Shown here piece by piece: positions 11,216-22,924 of a stretch of 64,000 bases of DNA. Every line of letters starts with the position of its first letter. Position 1 is the first letter of the stretch. The position numbers were made by a program, and so were the translations under genes. Source of the stretch: Mangifera indica (lineage: Eukaryota > Streptophyta > Magnoliopsida > Sapindales > Anacardiaceae); contig NW_025401160.1 of assembly GCF_011075055.1 (NCBI RefSeq), forward strand, positions 62,001 through 126,000. Reading direction: 5' to 3'. Below the pieces are notes generated by a model. The model was not told the DNA's origin and ran no database searches. It was given only the letters and a program-made list of their open reading frames with translations.

Positions 11216-13662
11216 CTTCAGTATATATTTTTAAGCTTTTTTTTTTAACTTTTCCAAGTGCAAAGTTGTTAAATCTAACTGTATTGCCGAATTTTCCCTG
11301 TGTTAGATGCAATTCAACAAAATTTCATCTTTCTATGTGTTTTTTTAACCCGAAATGTCTATTCAAACATCAAAGTAACACCAAGTCTTATGGTTTCCTT
11401 TATGAACTTCATTTGCCCAACACATCATCATGTCTAATAACCCACTTGCTAAATTGCCCATCACTACAAAACCACACCAACCTATCCCTGGGCCTGTCAA
11501 TCTGTCCTGAAGGGTTCAAGCCAAACTCAAATTTTGTCACGCTCGAGCTTCATGCAAGGCCACTTGAATTTCATTGGTTCTGTATAAGCCTAGTTCATTT
11601 AAATATTTTGAGCTTTTGGCAAAATGTTAAGTTTGCTCCAAGCTTGAAATCAAGGGCAAGGATCAACAAGGGTAGGATCCCGAACTTTTAATAACGTTGT
11701 TAGGACGTGTTCAAACATCACTTTGTAAGAATTTAATTCTATTAAATTTACGCCAATTTGCTGCTCAAGAGAAATTTCTCAGTCAACCCATACTAAAAAA
11801 TCTTCGAAATAGCAACTGTTTTGGAACTTAATATTTCTAACTTTTAAAGAGTAGCAATAAAAATGAAATAATTTCAAGAAAAAACACTTATTTTGCTCCG
11901 TAACAAAGCTTGCCCACCAACCCTCAAGTCACCACACCACAAAGGGGTAAATAGACATTTGATGTCGTATCAAAGACATCATTGTTCATTCTAAACTAAG
12001 ATTAAACATATTATAGAGCAGGGGTAAAAAAGGAGTATGTGATGAAAGAGTCATCGAAGAGCTAAAGAGTGGTCGGTGGCTAACAGTGGGACTAGAATGT
12101 TGGGGATGGAGAGGAGCAGGGAGGTGTTTGTTCAAGCAAAGGCTCTTATTATTGAAAGGCAAGAGTCAGGAAGGCGAATTGAATGGAATTTTGCAGAGGC
12201 TGCAATAGTAGCAATATGTTTTGGTAGCCACAAACAAAATTGAACACGAAATATATAGTTAAAAGAATTGAAGATGAAGAGCGGAGAAATGTTGCCCGTT
12301 TGTTTAAATTATAAGCAACATGATGTGGTTTATCAATGGAGTACTTAGTTTAAAAGTTATAACGACTATGCAATTAGAACTATGAGGAGAGAGATACTGT
12401 AATGATTTGCTGGCTTGGTGAGTTGGCTTATGGTGTAAAAAACATAATGATGAAATGAAAAATTCATATTGCATGTTATCCAAAAATTCTTGAATCTTCT
12501 TCCTAAATTCTCTTTGTAATTCTTTCTTATTACTCTTCTCTGTATTGTTATTTTTCCTTTCTGAAACCCTTTTTCTTCAACAAGTCCACATCATGGGTAT
12601 CAGATCTCGAGGTTCTAAATCATAGCTAAGGAAATGTAGCATGAACTACTATAGATGGTCTCACATATGGTTTCAGAGCCTTAAAAAGTTGGCAACAAAA
12701 GGGATAATTAATAAATAAAAAAAAGGGATAGATGATAAAAACCCTCTCAAAAAAATAGGAGTGCTAAAAAGCTAACTAAAATTAGATAAATTTTCGTCGA
12801 TTAAGTTTGAATAAATCATTTTCTTGTTTATTTATCAAAATTATTTGTGAATGTTATTTTACCTAAATATTGAATTGGACAAAGAAGCATCAGTCCAAGG
12901 CATTGAACAGTTTCATCTGTCATAAAGAATCATTTTATTGGGGGTTCCAGAATTTAGAAGCTATAGTTAATTTTTAATTTATTTTATTGTAATTTTAATT
13001 TAAATTTTTTTGATAATTTTATAAAAACAGTTAACATATTTTTTAAATTGATTTAACATTCGGGTGAGAAAATAGATTTTTTTTTTTTCAAATTTAAAGA
13101 GTTTTATTATTTCACTGAATCTTGGTGGAGAACATAGAATATTCATAATTTATAAGAAAATTCAATTGATTATGAAAATGAAAATTTGAGCAATTCTGTC
13201 AATTGTGAAAATAAGACCCTAACCCTCATTCCTTTCTTGTTATTTGATGTCGGAATCTTGTTTAGGATTTATATTTGAACAACACATAGAAATCAATCCG
13301 AAACCTCCTGTTCACTTTTGCTTTCAGGAATCGGCCTTTCTTAATTTTCTGCTGTTACTTGCTTTACACTCATTCTTCAGAATCTTGCTTTATGAAATAC
13401 GAAGTAAAGCAAGACAAATTGTGAAAGAGGCAGAAATGATTTTGCTTTAAAGGAACTTCTGGTAAACGAAAGGAAGGACAATTGGAATAGCTAGGAATAA
13501 GCTTTATGTATACCTAAACCAGCATGAAAGCGAGGTTTCACTTTGCCCAAAAGCTAAAATATTCCTCATCTTTCATGCATTATAAGCATTTGAAACAAAG
13601 GCCGGTAGCATTTTCACAAACACAAACACATTCGATAACTTTACCTTTCATCATTCAATACC
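11216..13662. other. Upstream region of the NLR gene; old repeat fragments, no gene seen
   Basis: 11375-11500 resembles 25175-25310 (shared ttatgaacttcatttgcc), so it belongs to the duplicated NLR-cluster sequence. Around 12480-12700 the text looks like the end of a copia-type LTR: a pyrimidine-rich stretch, then ccacatcatgggtatcagatc, which resembles an LTR boundary and Met-tRNA binding site with changes. I found no coding sequence. The NLR promoter must lie in the last few hundred bases, but I see no unambiguous TATA box. Confidence 0.4.
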
Positions 13663-16269
13663 ATGGCTGAAGCAATTGTTTCTTTTGTCTTGAAGCAACT
13701 GGGTTCAGTTCCTTCTGAGCAGGCTTCTGGCTACATCACAAAACAAGTGAGCCTTGTTGGGGATGTTGACGAAGAAGTAGAGAAGCTTACGCACAACCTT
13801 GAAGCCATTCAAGCTGTGTTATTTGATGCAGAGCAAAAACAAATGAAGACTGCAGCTGTGAGACTATGGTTACATCGTCTCAAAGACGTATGCTATGACG
13901 TGGAAGATGTGCTGGATGAGTGGAATACTGCAATCTTGAAATTGCGAATTGAGGGAGGTCACGATCATAATGCTATTGCTCCGAAGAAGAAGGTGTGTTG
14001 CTTCTTTCCATTTCGTTGTTTTGGTTTCAAAGAAGTTGTTTTACGTCGCGACATTGCAATTAGGATAACTGATATAAATAAAAAGCTAGATCCTATAGCC
14101 AAAGAGAAAAATGATTATAATCTTAATGTGATTAAGGCTATTGAGAGATTTGATAATCAACAAATGCAAACTACTTCTTTTATTGATGTCTCTGATATAA
14201 TTGGTAGAGAAAATTTGAAGAATGATTTAGTAAACAAGTTATTGTGTGAGGATCGTGAAAAAAACCTCCATATCATCTCGCTTGTAGGGATGGGGGGAAT
14301 AGGAAAAACAACTCTTGCCCAATTTGCCTACAATAACAATGAGGTGGAGAACAATTTTGATAAAAGAATCTGGGTGTGTGTATCAGAGCCTTTCGATGAG
14401 ATTAGGATTGCCAAAGCAATAATTCAATCTCTCGAGAATTATACTTCTAATGTAGTAGAATTAGAATATCTTCTTCATTGTATTCGTGACTCTGTTAAGA
14501 CTAAAAAATTTTTGCTTATTTTGGATGATGTGTGGACTGAAAATGACAAGAAATGGGAACCATTCTATAATTGTCTAAAGAATGGTCTTCATGAGAGTAA
14601 AATTTTAATTACCACACGTAAAGAGTCAGTTGCACGTATAATGAAATCAAATGATATCATAAATGTTGGTGAATTGTCTAATGAGGAGAATTGGTTATTT
14701 TTTGAAAAGCTAGCACTTTCTGAAAGACTTCCTGAAGAGTATAAAAATTTAGAAGAAATTGGTAGGAAAATAGTTAGAAAGTGCAAGGGGTTACCTCTTG
14801 CTGTAAAAACTATTGGGAGTCTCTTGCAGTTTAAAAAATCTAAAGAGCAGTGGCAACATGTGTTAGATAGTGAAATGTGGAAGTTTGAAGATACTGAAAA
14901 AGGTCTTTTAACCCCTTTGATGTTGAGTTATAATGATTTACCTCCAATGGTAAAACGGTGTTTTATATGTTGTTCCATATATCCAAAAGACTATATTATC
15001 GATAAAGGTATATTAATTGATTTATGGATGACTCAGGGTTATCTTAGAGAAGAAAAAGATGATGAGAATGAGGATATAATTGGTGAAGAGTATTTTGACT
15101 ATTTAGTGGCAAGATCTCTCTTACAAAAGCATAAATCATTTTCTGGTTCGTACATGCATGATATAGTACACGACTTTGCACAATTTTTGGGTGATAAAGA
15201 GTGCTTATCAATAGAAGTGTATGGCGACGAAGACCCACTTAAGAACTCTCCTAAGGACAAAGTTCGTCATTTAAGAATACATTTTATTAAAGATAGGGCT
15301 TCATTTCCTGAATCTACTTTTAGATTAAAATGGCTACGTAGTCTCTTACTTACATATTCTTCTTGTGGCACTAACTGCTTGAATAGTGATGTTTTAGTGA
15401 GATTATTTAATGAATTGATATGTTTACGATTATTACGATTGGATGGTATATTGGATGATATTGAAGAGATTCCAAAGGAGATAGGAAAATTGATACATTT
15501 AAGACATCTTGAATTGTCTAGCTATAATTTTCTCAAAATAATAAAATTGCCTGAAAGTTTGTGTGAATTATTTAATTTACACACTGTTAGCGTGAATTCC
15601 CTCATAACATTACCTCAGGGGATTGGAAAATTAGTAAATTTGAGGCGTTTGGAATATAATGATTTTCGGGGTACACTACTTTACACGCCAAAAGGGGTAG
15701 AGAAATTGACAGGTCTTCGAAGGTTAAGTTCATTTGTCATACGGGGTGGTGGTGATCATGATAACAAAGCATGTAGTTTTGAAGGACTGAAAAATTTGAA
15801 TCGTCTTGAAGGGGGGCTTATAGTAAGAGGATTGGGAAATGTAACAGATGTCAGCAATGGGAAACTGGCAGAAGTTTTTAAGAACAAGGAAAAACTCCGG
15901 TGGTTGGATTTAAAGTTTGATAAACGTGGAGAAGTGGAGAGACTAGATGAGGATGATGAACTAATACTTGAAACCTCACAACCACCACCAAATTTAGAGA
16001 CTCTAAGTATATACTACTACAAAGGCAACACATTCCCTGCCGCTTGGCCGACTTTAACCAAACTGAAGGAGTTAAGACTTAAGGATTGCCCCAAGTTAAA
16101 GGCACTGCCAGACAGCCTTCTGCAGAGGACAACACTCCAGGAATTGTCTATTAGTGGATGTCCTTTTCTATGTGAACGATACAACAAGGAAACAGGAGAG
16201 GACTGGCCCAAGATCTCTCACATCCCTTATATCAGCATCAATCTTCAGTTTGTACGAAGTGGGCAATGA
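13663..16269 (+). CDS. CC-NBS-LRR (CNL) disease-resistance protein, RGA type
   Basis: Single-exon gene for 868 aa, an intracellular immune receptor that binds ATP/ADP and triggers defence on pathogen perception (family knowledge). Residues 1-160 form the coiled-coil Rx-N domain with a DVEDVLDEW motif (EDVID-like). The NB-ARC domain shows the P-loop GMGGIGKTT (about 209-217), kinase-2 LLILDDVW (about 284-291), RNBS-B ILITTR (about 312), GLPLA (about 375), RNBS-D with CFICCSIYPKD (about 432) and MHD (about 497). A short, irregular LRR region covers about 560-850 and ends with the usual RGA-type tail ETGEDWPKISHIP. All nucleotide-binding motifs are intact. The start ATG sits in a good plant context (accATGGCT) and the N-terminus MAEAIVSFVL is typical. 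It is slightly short for the family because of few LRRs. The ligand cannot be predicted. Confidence 0.96.
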   Translation: MAEAIVSFVLKQLGSVPSEQASGYITKQVSLVGDVDEEVEKLTHNLEAIQAVLFDAEQKQMKTAAVRLWLHRLKDVCYDVEDVLDEWNTAILKLRIEGGHDHNAIAPKKKVCCFFPFRCFGFKEVVLRRDIAIRITDINKKLDPIAKEKNDYNLNVIKAIERFDNQQMQTTSFIDVSDIIGRENLKNDLVNKLLCEDREKNLHIISLVGMGGIGKTTLAQFAYNNNEVENNFDKRIWVCVSEPFDEIRIAKAIIQSLENYTSNVVELEYLLHCIRDSVKTKKFLLILDDVWTENDKKWEPFYNCLKNGLHESKILITTRKESVARIMKSNDIINVGELSNEENWLFFEKLALSERLPEEYKNLEEIGRKIVRKCKGLPLAVKTIGSLLQFKKSKEQWQHVLDSEMWKFEDTEKGLLTPLMLSYNDLPPMVKRCFICCSIYPKDYIIDKGILIDLWMTQGYLREEKDDENEDIIGEEYFDYLVARSLLQKHKSFSGSYMHDIVHDFAQFLGDKECLSIEVYGDEDPLKNSPKDKVRHLRIHFIKDRASFPESTFRLKWLRSLLLTYSSCGTNCLNSDVLVRLFNELICLRLLRLDGILDDIEEIPKEIGKLIHLRHLELSSYNFLKIIKLPESLCELFNLHTVSVNSLITLPQGIGKLVNLRRLEYNDFRGTLLYTPKGVEKLTGLRRLSSFVIRGGGDHDNKACSFEGLKNLNRLEGGLIVRGLGNVTDVSNGKLAEVFKNKEKLRWLDLKFDKRGEVERLDEDDELILETSQPPPNLETLSIYYYKGNTFPAAWPTLTKLKELRLKDCPKLKALPDSLLQRTTLQELSISGCPFLCERYNKETGEDWPKISHIPYISINLQFVRSGQ

Positions 16270-16738
16270 CCATCACCCCAGAACCACAGGTAATAAGTAA
16301 TTAGACTCTGTTTTCATTGCATTTTAATTATAATCTTAAGAAAAACATTGTTTGTGTCAAATTATTAGTTATGTTACTGTCTGGTGTCTTTTTTATTATT
16401 TCAAGTATAATAATTAATCACTTCAACTTATTATTATTTTTTTTCAATTAAGGATAAGTTCCTTAAGTTTTCTGGGTATGTGTGTTTCTATTTTTACTGC
16501 CCTGAAGAAGTTTCCAGTCTGGTTTCAGATTGAGGCTAATATGGTACTCCCAAGGATCTAACGAAACAAGAAAACAGGTTATTGGTAATTTCATATTGTT
16601 TTTAGTTCTTTAATGCTTCATTTCAAATGTTGTACTTGATAATGATTAATGTTAGAGGGGAAGGGAAGATTCACTTCAAATGGTTACAAAGTAACCTGTT
16701 TGATCTCTGCTTTGATTCTCTCCCTTTTATTTTATATT

Positions 16739-16769
<31 letters not shown>

Positions 16770-16945
16770 ATTTTTTGAGAAAATAGTGTGTCTGGAAAGT
16801 TTAATTGTCATCCCAAACTAGCACCCTTAATTTTGAATTAGGTGGAGAAAGGAAGTTTAGTGCTAATGCTTTGTTTTCCATCTTCTGGATTGCTTTTTTG
16901 CCTTTTCTAGCGATGTAGTGGAGCAAGTTTAGCAAGCCATGATTT
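16270..16945 (+). other. NLR 3' untranslated region with probable introns
   Basis: Directly after the stop codon. Comparison with 20436-20800 and 22965-23700 shows conserved blocks bounded by GT and AG. The first donor is ccacag/gtaataag near 16290. An exon-like block runs from gattgaggctaat to gaaaacag near 16529-16576. The next block begins after ttag near 16655 (aggggaagggaagattcac). I infer two spliced introns in the NLR 3' UTR; a transcript is needed to confirm. Confidence 0.5.
16738..16770. repeat. Microsatellite (TA)n(TG)n
   Basis: Compound dinucleotide repeat, about five TA followed by about nine TG units, within the NLR 3' flank. Confidence 0.9.
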
Positions 16946-16984
16946 TCTCCTCACAATTTCTTTTAGCTTGATTGTTATCATTCT

Positions 16985-17405
16985 TATGGGGTAGCTTGGG
17001 CTCAAAAGCTAGGTCACTTTAGTTCAATTTGGATTGAATTTGTTTAGTTTGAAGTTAATTCGATTTTAAATCAAGAGTTTCATCTTATTTTTTAAACTAA
17101 ATTAAACTCGAGTTAAAGAAAATTTGACTTACTAACTAGGTGAGTGGCAAAATTTAGTTTTAACTTAGCTAATAATTCAATTCAAACTATTTCGAACAAT
17201 TGTTAAAATGATATCGTTTTATCCATTATTAAATAAAACGATATCATTTTATCAATAAATTATGAGTAAACTATAAATCTGAACTATACATCTAAATTAT
17301 AGGTTTAAACAATAAATTCAAACTAAATTTAAACTAAGTTTGAGTTAAATAATTTTCAATTAAACCAAACTCGAGTTAATGGGTGTTCAAATCGAACTTA
17401 GTTTT
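16985..17405. mobile_element. MITE-like repeat with AACGATATCGTT core
   Basis: AT-rich segment with many ttgaattcg/aaactcgag words. A central palindromic motif (aaacgatatcattttatc and its near inverse) is shared in style with 32395-32620 and with the better defined element at 46320-46733. Ends and target duplication are not clear here. Confidence 0.4.
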
Positions 17406-17419
17406 GATTGTTTGCAAAA

Positions 17420-19044
17420 ATGGTAGCAATAGAACATTTAACATTTAGCTTTGATGAAAATTTAGGTTTTAATAATTATTGTAAAACTACTTTAAATCCT
17501 GTACATAAAACTATTCCAAGAAACACATTAAAAAGAATATTATTTAGTTTATATAAAAAACAAAAAGAGAATTAATTCAATTTTTTATAAATTTTGATGA
17601 ACGTGTATCTATATGTAGTGATATTTGGAGTGACTATTGACAAATTCACTCTTATATGGGTATAACTTATCATTGAATAGATGATCATTTTCAATTACAA
17701 AAAAGAATTTTAGTATTTAGGGTGTTTGATAACTGACATACAATCAATAATATTTATAGAATAATTAAAAGAATATTAGAAGAATATAAATTAGTTTATA
17801 AAATTTTTTCAATTTCATTTGATTATGCACGTTCAAATACGGTCTCAATAACTGATTTAATTAAAATTTGTAAACCCAATTTAGGTGGTAGATTTTTTCA
17901 TATTAGATGTGTATGTCATATATTAAATTTATGTGTACAAGATGATTTAAATTGTCTTAATAATTATATTAGTTCAATAAAAATAACAATTTCATTTTTA
18001 TGGACACATCCCCAAACTATGAAAGAATGGGGTAAATTTTGTAAACAACATAATGGAAGACCAAAAAAATTTCTTAAAGATGTGTTGGCTCGTTGGAATT
18101 CAACATATGAATTATTCAACGAGTCTTTTGATTATAACGATTTATTGTGCTCATTTATTTCACAAAATGTGTCGCAAGTTACATTATATCTCCAACATTG
18201 GGATATTTGTAAAACAATTTTAAATGTATTAAGAAATTTTAATAATGAAACTTATACTTTAAGTGATGTTTATTATCTCACTTCTTATTTGTTTTTAAAT
18301 GAAGCTGTTAATATTATTGAGATTTTACAGGAAGTCGAACAAGATGTTATTCTTGGAGAAATTATTGTTTTAGTGAAAACAAAATGGGTAACTTACTATA
18401 AAACAATTCCAGAAATTTTTCTTATTGCTTGTTTTTTTTATCCTGGGTTTAAATTAGATGATGTTATAGTTTATTTGACATTATATTATGAATGTTTGCA
18501 ATTAAATTGTGAGGATGAAGTTAATATTTCATTAACTATAACTAACATTATGAATTTAATTAAAGAAATTTATGTTGAATATTTATTAATTTATGGTAAC
18601 CAAGGTGGTTCTTCTTCCTCTCTACCACCTATTGTCCCATCATCAACTCAAAATATGAGTTATGATGATTGTATTATGACGCAAAAGGGCAAAAGACCAA
18701 GAGGAACATTAGACTCCACCTTGGCGCTTGATATTTTTTTAACTACTATTTTTGAGTTTGGTGATAGCAATATAGGTAAAGACTTTCCAGTTCTAGAATG
18801 GTAGAGTCAACATGCATCAATCTTTCCACCATTAGCAGCTATTGCTAAACAAGTCCTGACAGCACCAGTATCAACTGTTGCGGTAGAACAAGCTTTTAGT
18901 CAATGGAGTAATATATTGGATGACAGACGATCAAGTTTGACGTCCGAATCTATTGAAACCCAAACATGTGTGAACGATTGGACAAGAGCCGAATTACGCC
19001 AACAAGATATAAAAGTGGACTTCAATGAAGAATCACTTGATTAA
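17420..19044 (+). pseudogene. hAT-family transposase pseudogene (zinc finger BED/RICESLEEPER-like)
   Basis: Conceptual translation follows plant hAT transposases. A 5' part (MVAIEHLTF) leads to VSICSDIWSD and YMGITYH, then NLGGRFFHIRCVCHILNLCV. The largest open piece is 18019-18804 (GRPKKFLKDVLARWNSTYEL onward). The C-terminal hATC dimerisation region, PVSTVAVEQAFS, follows 18805. There are in-frame stops: a Trp codon is TAG at 18802-18804 in the WW pair before the dimerisation domain, and several stops occur before 17750. The N-terminal BED zinc finger is not seen, so the gene is 5'-truncated as well. It is not expected to be active. Confidence 0.88.
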
Positions 19045-19274
19045 ACTACGAATAGTTCGATGACGGAAAATAATACTCAAGATAGCGGAGGCGAATGATA
19101 AGGTAAAGGGGTATTGTCAACTATCGAATACACAAAGGTAAAAGAACTACGTAGACTTTGATTCTTCTAGACCTCAAGAAGATACGTAGGAAGCTTAATT
19201 GAAAAATTAAGTCCAAGTCTTTCTTTTAATTTTTAATTATTGTAATTATTAATTTAAAAAATAAATCAGGGTCA

Positions 19275-19445
19275 TGTATTAGAATTGATAGTTTAATGTC
19301 AGTTTCAAACCTAGATCATGAACCGAAATTGTCGATTTCAAACTGGTTACAAACCGTCCTATTATGGGTTTGGTTTAGAGTTTTTATTTTTTTAAAACCA
19401 TAAATTAATGGTGTTAAACCGAAACTATCGGTTCATGAACCCTGG
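19275..19445 (+). repeat. Probable 3' terminal region of the hAT element
   Basis: Contains inverted words around tcatgaaccgaaa (about 19316) and ccgaaactatcggttcatgaaccctg (ending about 19444). The end CCCTG, read inward as CAGGG, is typical of many hAT terminal repeats. No matching left end or 8-bp target duplication was found upstream. Confidence 0.4.
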
Positions 19446-20435
19446 CCAAGACTAAACCTCAGCCGCGACTAGACCGGCTGCTATTTGCCAGTTTGTGGTT
19501 ATACATTCTGGTTGAGTTTAAAAAAAATTTCCTACCTAACTGCGTTGCAACACACCGGCCAGAAAGTTTATTCTCTTCCGTTCTTCAACTTTCATTCGAT
19601 TCTTCCTTCCCCGACCATGCACAAACACACCTCCACCCATGATCGCATCTTCAAGTTCGACTCCACCAAAGAGAACTTTTTCTGTTCTTAGACTCTTCCT
19701 GCCGATTTATTGACGACAAAATTTGTCGCGACCGTGATGATAACAGTGATGACTTCCGCCGACGATTGACGAGTACTGACAACGGTTAGTCATTTTGATA
19801 AATATTCCAGCCTGAAATCTGTTCAAATTGTTCTGTCCATGCAGTGTTAGGATAGTTCTCAGATTTGGGATGTCGTATTGAATTGTTATTATTGATTAAA
19901 TTCATGGAGTATTTATTCTGAATTATTGATTGAAATCTTAAATGTTTGTTTTGTATTGATTTTGTATTGCTTTTGTACTATTGATTGAATTCAGGGTTAT
20001 TGATTCTGCACTAGGTATTATTGAGTTTGTATGGATTTCATATTGATTCTTGTCCCTCATTTTTGCAGGAAGTTTATCTTTTTCATGCTTCCACACCCCT
20101 CTGATCCTTTAGTAAATTGAGCAAATTTTGCTTTTGCGATTTTTCACTTTGCTGCTGCTTGTGTTTTATAGGTAAGTTCAGCTGATGCAGAAAAGTTTTG
20201 CCAGGCTTTTCAACTTCACAAGAAACTTTTATGTTTAATGTACTAGAGAATTCTTGCTTGATACTATAGCCTTCCATAGTGTTACTAAAGCAATAAAATT
20301 CCTAATTTTTCCAATTGTTTCCAGGTCTATGAAGGGCTAAATTTGGATACAGCTAGGAGCTACATCAACTCATCAAAGAGTTTGGAGGCAATAAAAGTTT
20401 GGACAAAATCAATCAATTGTTGAATATATATGTGC
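19446..20435. other. Intergenic, no recognised gene; one exon-like piece
   Basis: Mostly unassigned. At about 20325-20420 an acceptor-like tttccag is followed by an open stretch reading VYEGLNLDTARSYINSSKSL; I do not recognise the family and no neighbouring exon joins to it convincingly. The 19485-19691 frame is not similar to anything I know. Confidence 0.3.
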
Positions 20436-21660
20436 GTGTGTTTTTATTTTTACTGCCTCTGAAGACGGATGTGTGTGTGTTTCTGGTTTCAGATTTTGGT
20501 TCTTTCGGTACCCCCATGATGCAATGAAACAAGAAACAGGTTATTGGTAATTGATACTCTATATACTTCTTTAATAGTTCATTTCTAATGTTGTAATTAA
20601 TAATGATTATTCTTACAGGGCAGTGGGGGGGCAGGATTCACTGCGAAGGGTTACAATGTAACTTTTCTGATCTCTGCTTTGATTTTCCATGTAAGCTCTC
20701 CCTGTTATTATATATATGTATTTCTTGAGAAAATAGAGTCTTTGGAAAGTTAAATTGTCATCCCAAACTAGCACCCTTAATTTGAATTAGGTGGAGAAAG
20801 GAAGTTTAATGCTTTGTGGCTTTCTAATTTACTTTATTCTTCTGGGATGAGGTCTTTGGGAAGATCTGCAGTTTCTATGTTCATTAGTTATTGTTTCTCC
20901 CCAACAATGATAGGAGATGAAAAAATAGAATTGGATACTGCCACGTGATGCCTTTCCCAATCAATGGCAGGTATGGCTTTTAAAAAGATCATTCAAAAAG
21001 CAAACTTTTAAAATCCACACGTTACACTTATTTGTATACTGATAGTTCTTGTCTCTTACAGTTTATAAATTATGCAGCTTTTGTGTGATGTATATTCTCC
21101 AATGAGATTCTATTGAGGCTTGCTTTCCATCTTCTGTTTAATTTCGTTGCCTAATAAGATTTTGGAAAGCCTTTTGTTAACGCCATCATGTAATTATCCT
21201 GTTGTTTATGTTTGCTAATTATGATTTTGAACATTTATTGATAGTGACTGGTTATGCTCCTGTCTACCACAATGCAGAGTTTAATTTTCATGGGAGTTAA
21301 TTTGTTGAACTTTGGTTGGCCTAAATAGATGAGTGACTGATCAATGGAGGAATGCTCCATTAGGACTACTGCCCCAAGTTTCTTCGACTAGAACACTCCG
21401 AGGCTTAAATGTTGAAAGGTGTTTTGAATGGCAGAGATATGTCCATAGTTCATGGGCTAAAACTTACCTAATTCTCTCATTAACAATGGTGGACACTTGT
21501 TTGTATGCAAGAAGTAGAAATTTCACATTCTTGTTCGATGATTTTGATGAGCTTCTTTTATTCTGTTGAACTGTAACATTTATTTCAGTTTGAGAAGTAT
21601 ATATTAATATTGAAATTTCAATCACTTTGTTTATTCTTGTGAGTTGTTATTTCAGTATAA
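20436..21660 (+). repeat. Ghost of an NLR 3' flank (unit C)
   Basis: Collinear with 16480-16880 downstream of the intact NLR, including the exon-like blocks after ggtttcag and ttcttacag. Then collinear with 1-934 up to about 21660. No NLR coding sequence precedes it, so it marks a lost or rearranged NLR copy. Confidence 0.6.
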
Positions 21661-21800
21661 ATATAAAAGAGTAGTGTTATATACACAAATAATTATGTGT
21701 CATCATATAGTTAGATAATTTAAAATTAAAGATAAAATAACACTTATTCATATAATAATACGGTGAATATAAAATAACGACGTACATACAAATCAACATG
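21661..21800. mobile_element. Short AT-rich MITE-type repeat
   Basis: Begins near gtagtgttatatacacaaataat and contains catcatatagttagataatttaaaattaaa. The same family appears at about 33160-33550, 48955-49290, 58820-59000 and 61770-61930. Terminal repeats are hard to define because of low complexity. Confidence 0.5.
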
Positions 21801-22306
21801 TGACTTATAGTACGCAAAAGCTTAGTCCATTTGAACTGACAGAATCGTACATACCATACCATACCAAGGATTTTTTTTTTTATATTACTGCACAACAACA
21901 AGTTTTGCAGAAAGAAAGCATCAGAATTAACCTACTATTCCTTGATTCTTCTTCATCATCGTTATCATGTGACGTAACTTGCAGATGCTGCGTTGATGGC
22001 GAATGCTCAAACTATACCAATCATTTAATTTCTACATCTAGAATGAGCATGAACTGTTCAATCATGTACGCTTTATTTAATTGTTAAATTCGTTGAATAT
22101 GCGTACATACGCAATCTCTATTCACAGTTTCCCACTCCCAGATTAAGATTTTTGAATACAACAGTAGCAATTATTTTGTCAATTCTAAGGGCACACCCAG
22201 TCGGAGCTGACATTGACATCTATCGTCCAGCACAAATTTTCAGTCGGCAATTCCAGCTACCTTGTCCTCCCTCCTCTTTCATTCTGCAATTTGTTTTCCT
22301 AATTCC

Positions 22307-22313
22307 TATAAAT
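22307..22313 (+). promoter_or_regulatory. TATA box of the DMR6-like fragment
   Basis: TATAAAT, 46 bp before the chosen ATG at 22359. Its spacing would give a very short 5' leader, so the original promoter of the oxygenase gene may be retained. Confidence 0.5.
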
Positions 22314-22358
22314 TCAACACTACCTATTCTAACCCACCATCTTCAATTCATCATCCAT

Positions 22359-22924
22359 ATGGCCACACCTACCACTTCTACCAAGCTCCTACTCTCTGAC
22401 TTTGCATCCACTGTTCAAAATGTTCCCTCTAATTATATCAGACCCATCAATGAGCGTCCAAATCTCACACAAGTCCAAGTATCAGATGCTTCTTCTGTTC
22501 CTCTTATCGACCTTGATGGTCTTGACGGCCCCTGCCACTCTGAAATCATCGAACAGATTGCTTTAGCATGCCAACACGAGGGTTTCTTTCAGGTTTATTC
22601 TTTATTATTTACAATAATCTTTTAACTTCACTAATTCTTAATCTATGTATATATATACACCTGTCCCACTAGGTGAAGAACCACGGAATTTCAGGGGAAA
22701 TGATCAATAACATGTTAAACATTGCAAGAAAATTTTTCAAACTGCCAGAGAGTGAGAGGTTGAAGAGTTACTCTGATGATCCTTCTAAAACCACTAGACT
22801 CTCCACTAGTTTTAATGTTAGGACCGAAAAGGTGGCCAACTGGAGAGATTTCTTGAGACTTCATTGTTACCCTCTTCAAGACTCAGTCTGGGAAACTGTT
22901 GACAAATTTTCTTGCAATGTTTAA
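22359..22924 (+). pseudogene. Truncated DMR6-like 2-oxoglutarate/Fe(II) dioxygenase
   Basis: Two exons are visible: 22359-22592 and 22673-22924, with a clean GT-AG intron, giving 161 aa. The text matches the N-terminal DIOX_N half of DMR6/DLO-type oxygenases: PLIDLDGLDGP, HEGFFQVKNHGI, RKFFKLPESERLK, then NWRDFLRLHCYPL. Full-length enzymes are about 340 aa. Here homology stops after CYPLQD, followed by 13 unrelated residues and a stop. The whole double-stranded beta-helix with the HxD...H iron site and the RxS 2-oxoglutarate site is absent, so no catalysis is possible. DMR6-type enzymes hydroxylate salicylate or related phenolics and dampen immunity (family knowledge). Sequence from about 22960 is NLR 3' flank, so a rearrangement removed the rest. 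Confidence 0.85.

Noticed and set aside
20083..20277. Minus-strand 64-codon frame
   Set aside because: No domain, no conserved copy, and it overlaps splice-like plus-strand sequence.
22152..22358. Upstream extension of the oxygenase frame to an earlier ATG
   Set aside because: The TATA box at 22307 lies inside this stretch, and the family N-terminus begins at the ATG at 22359.
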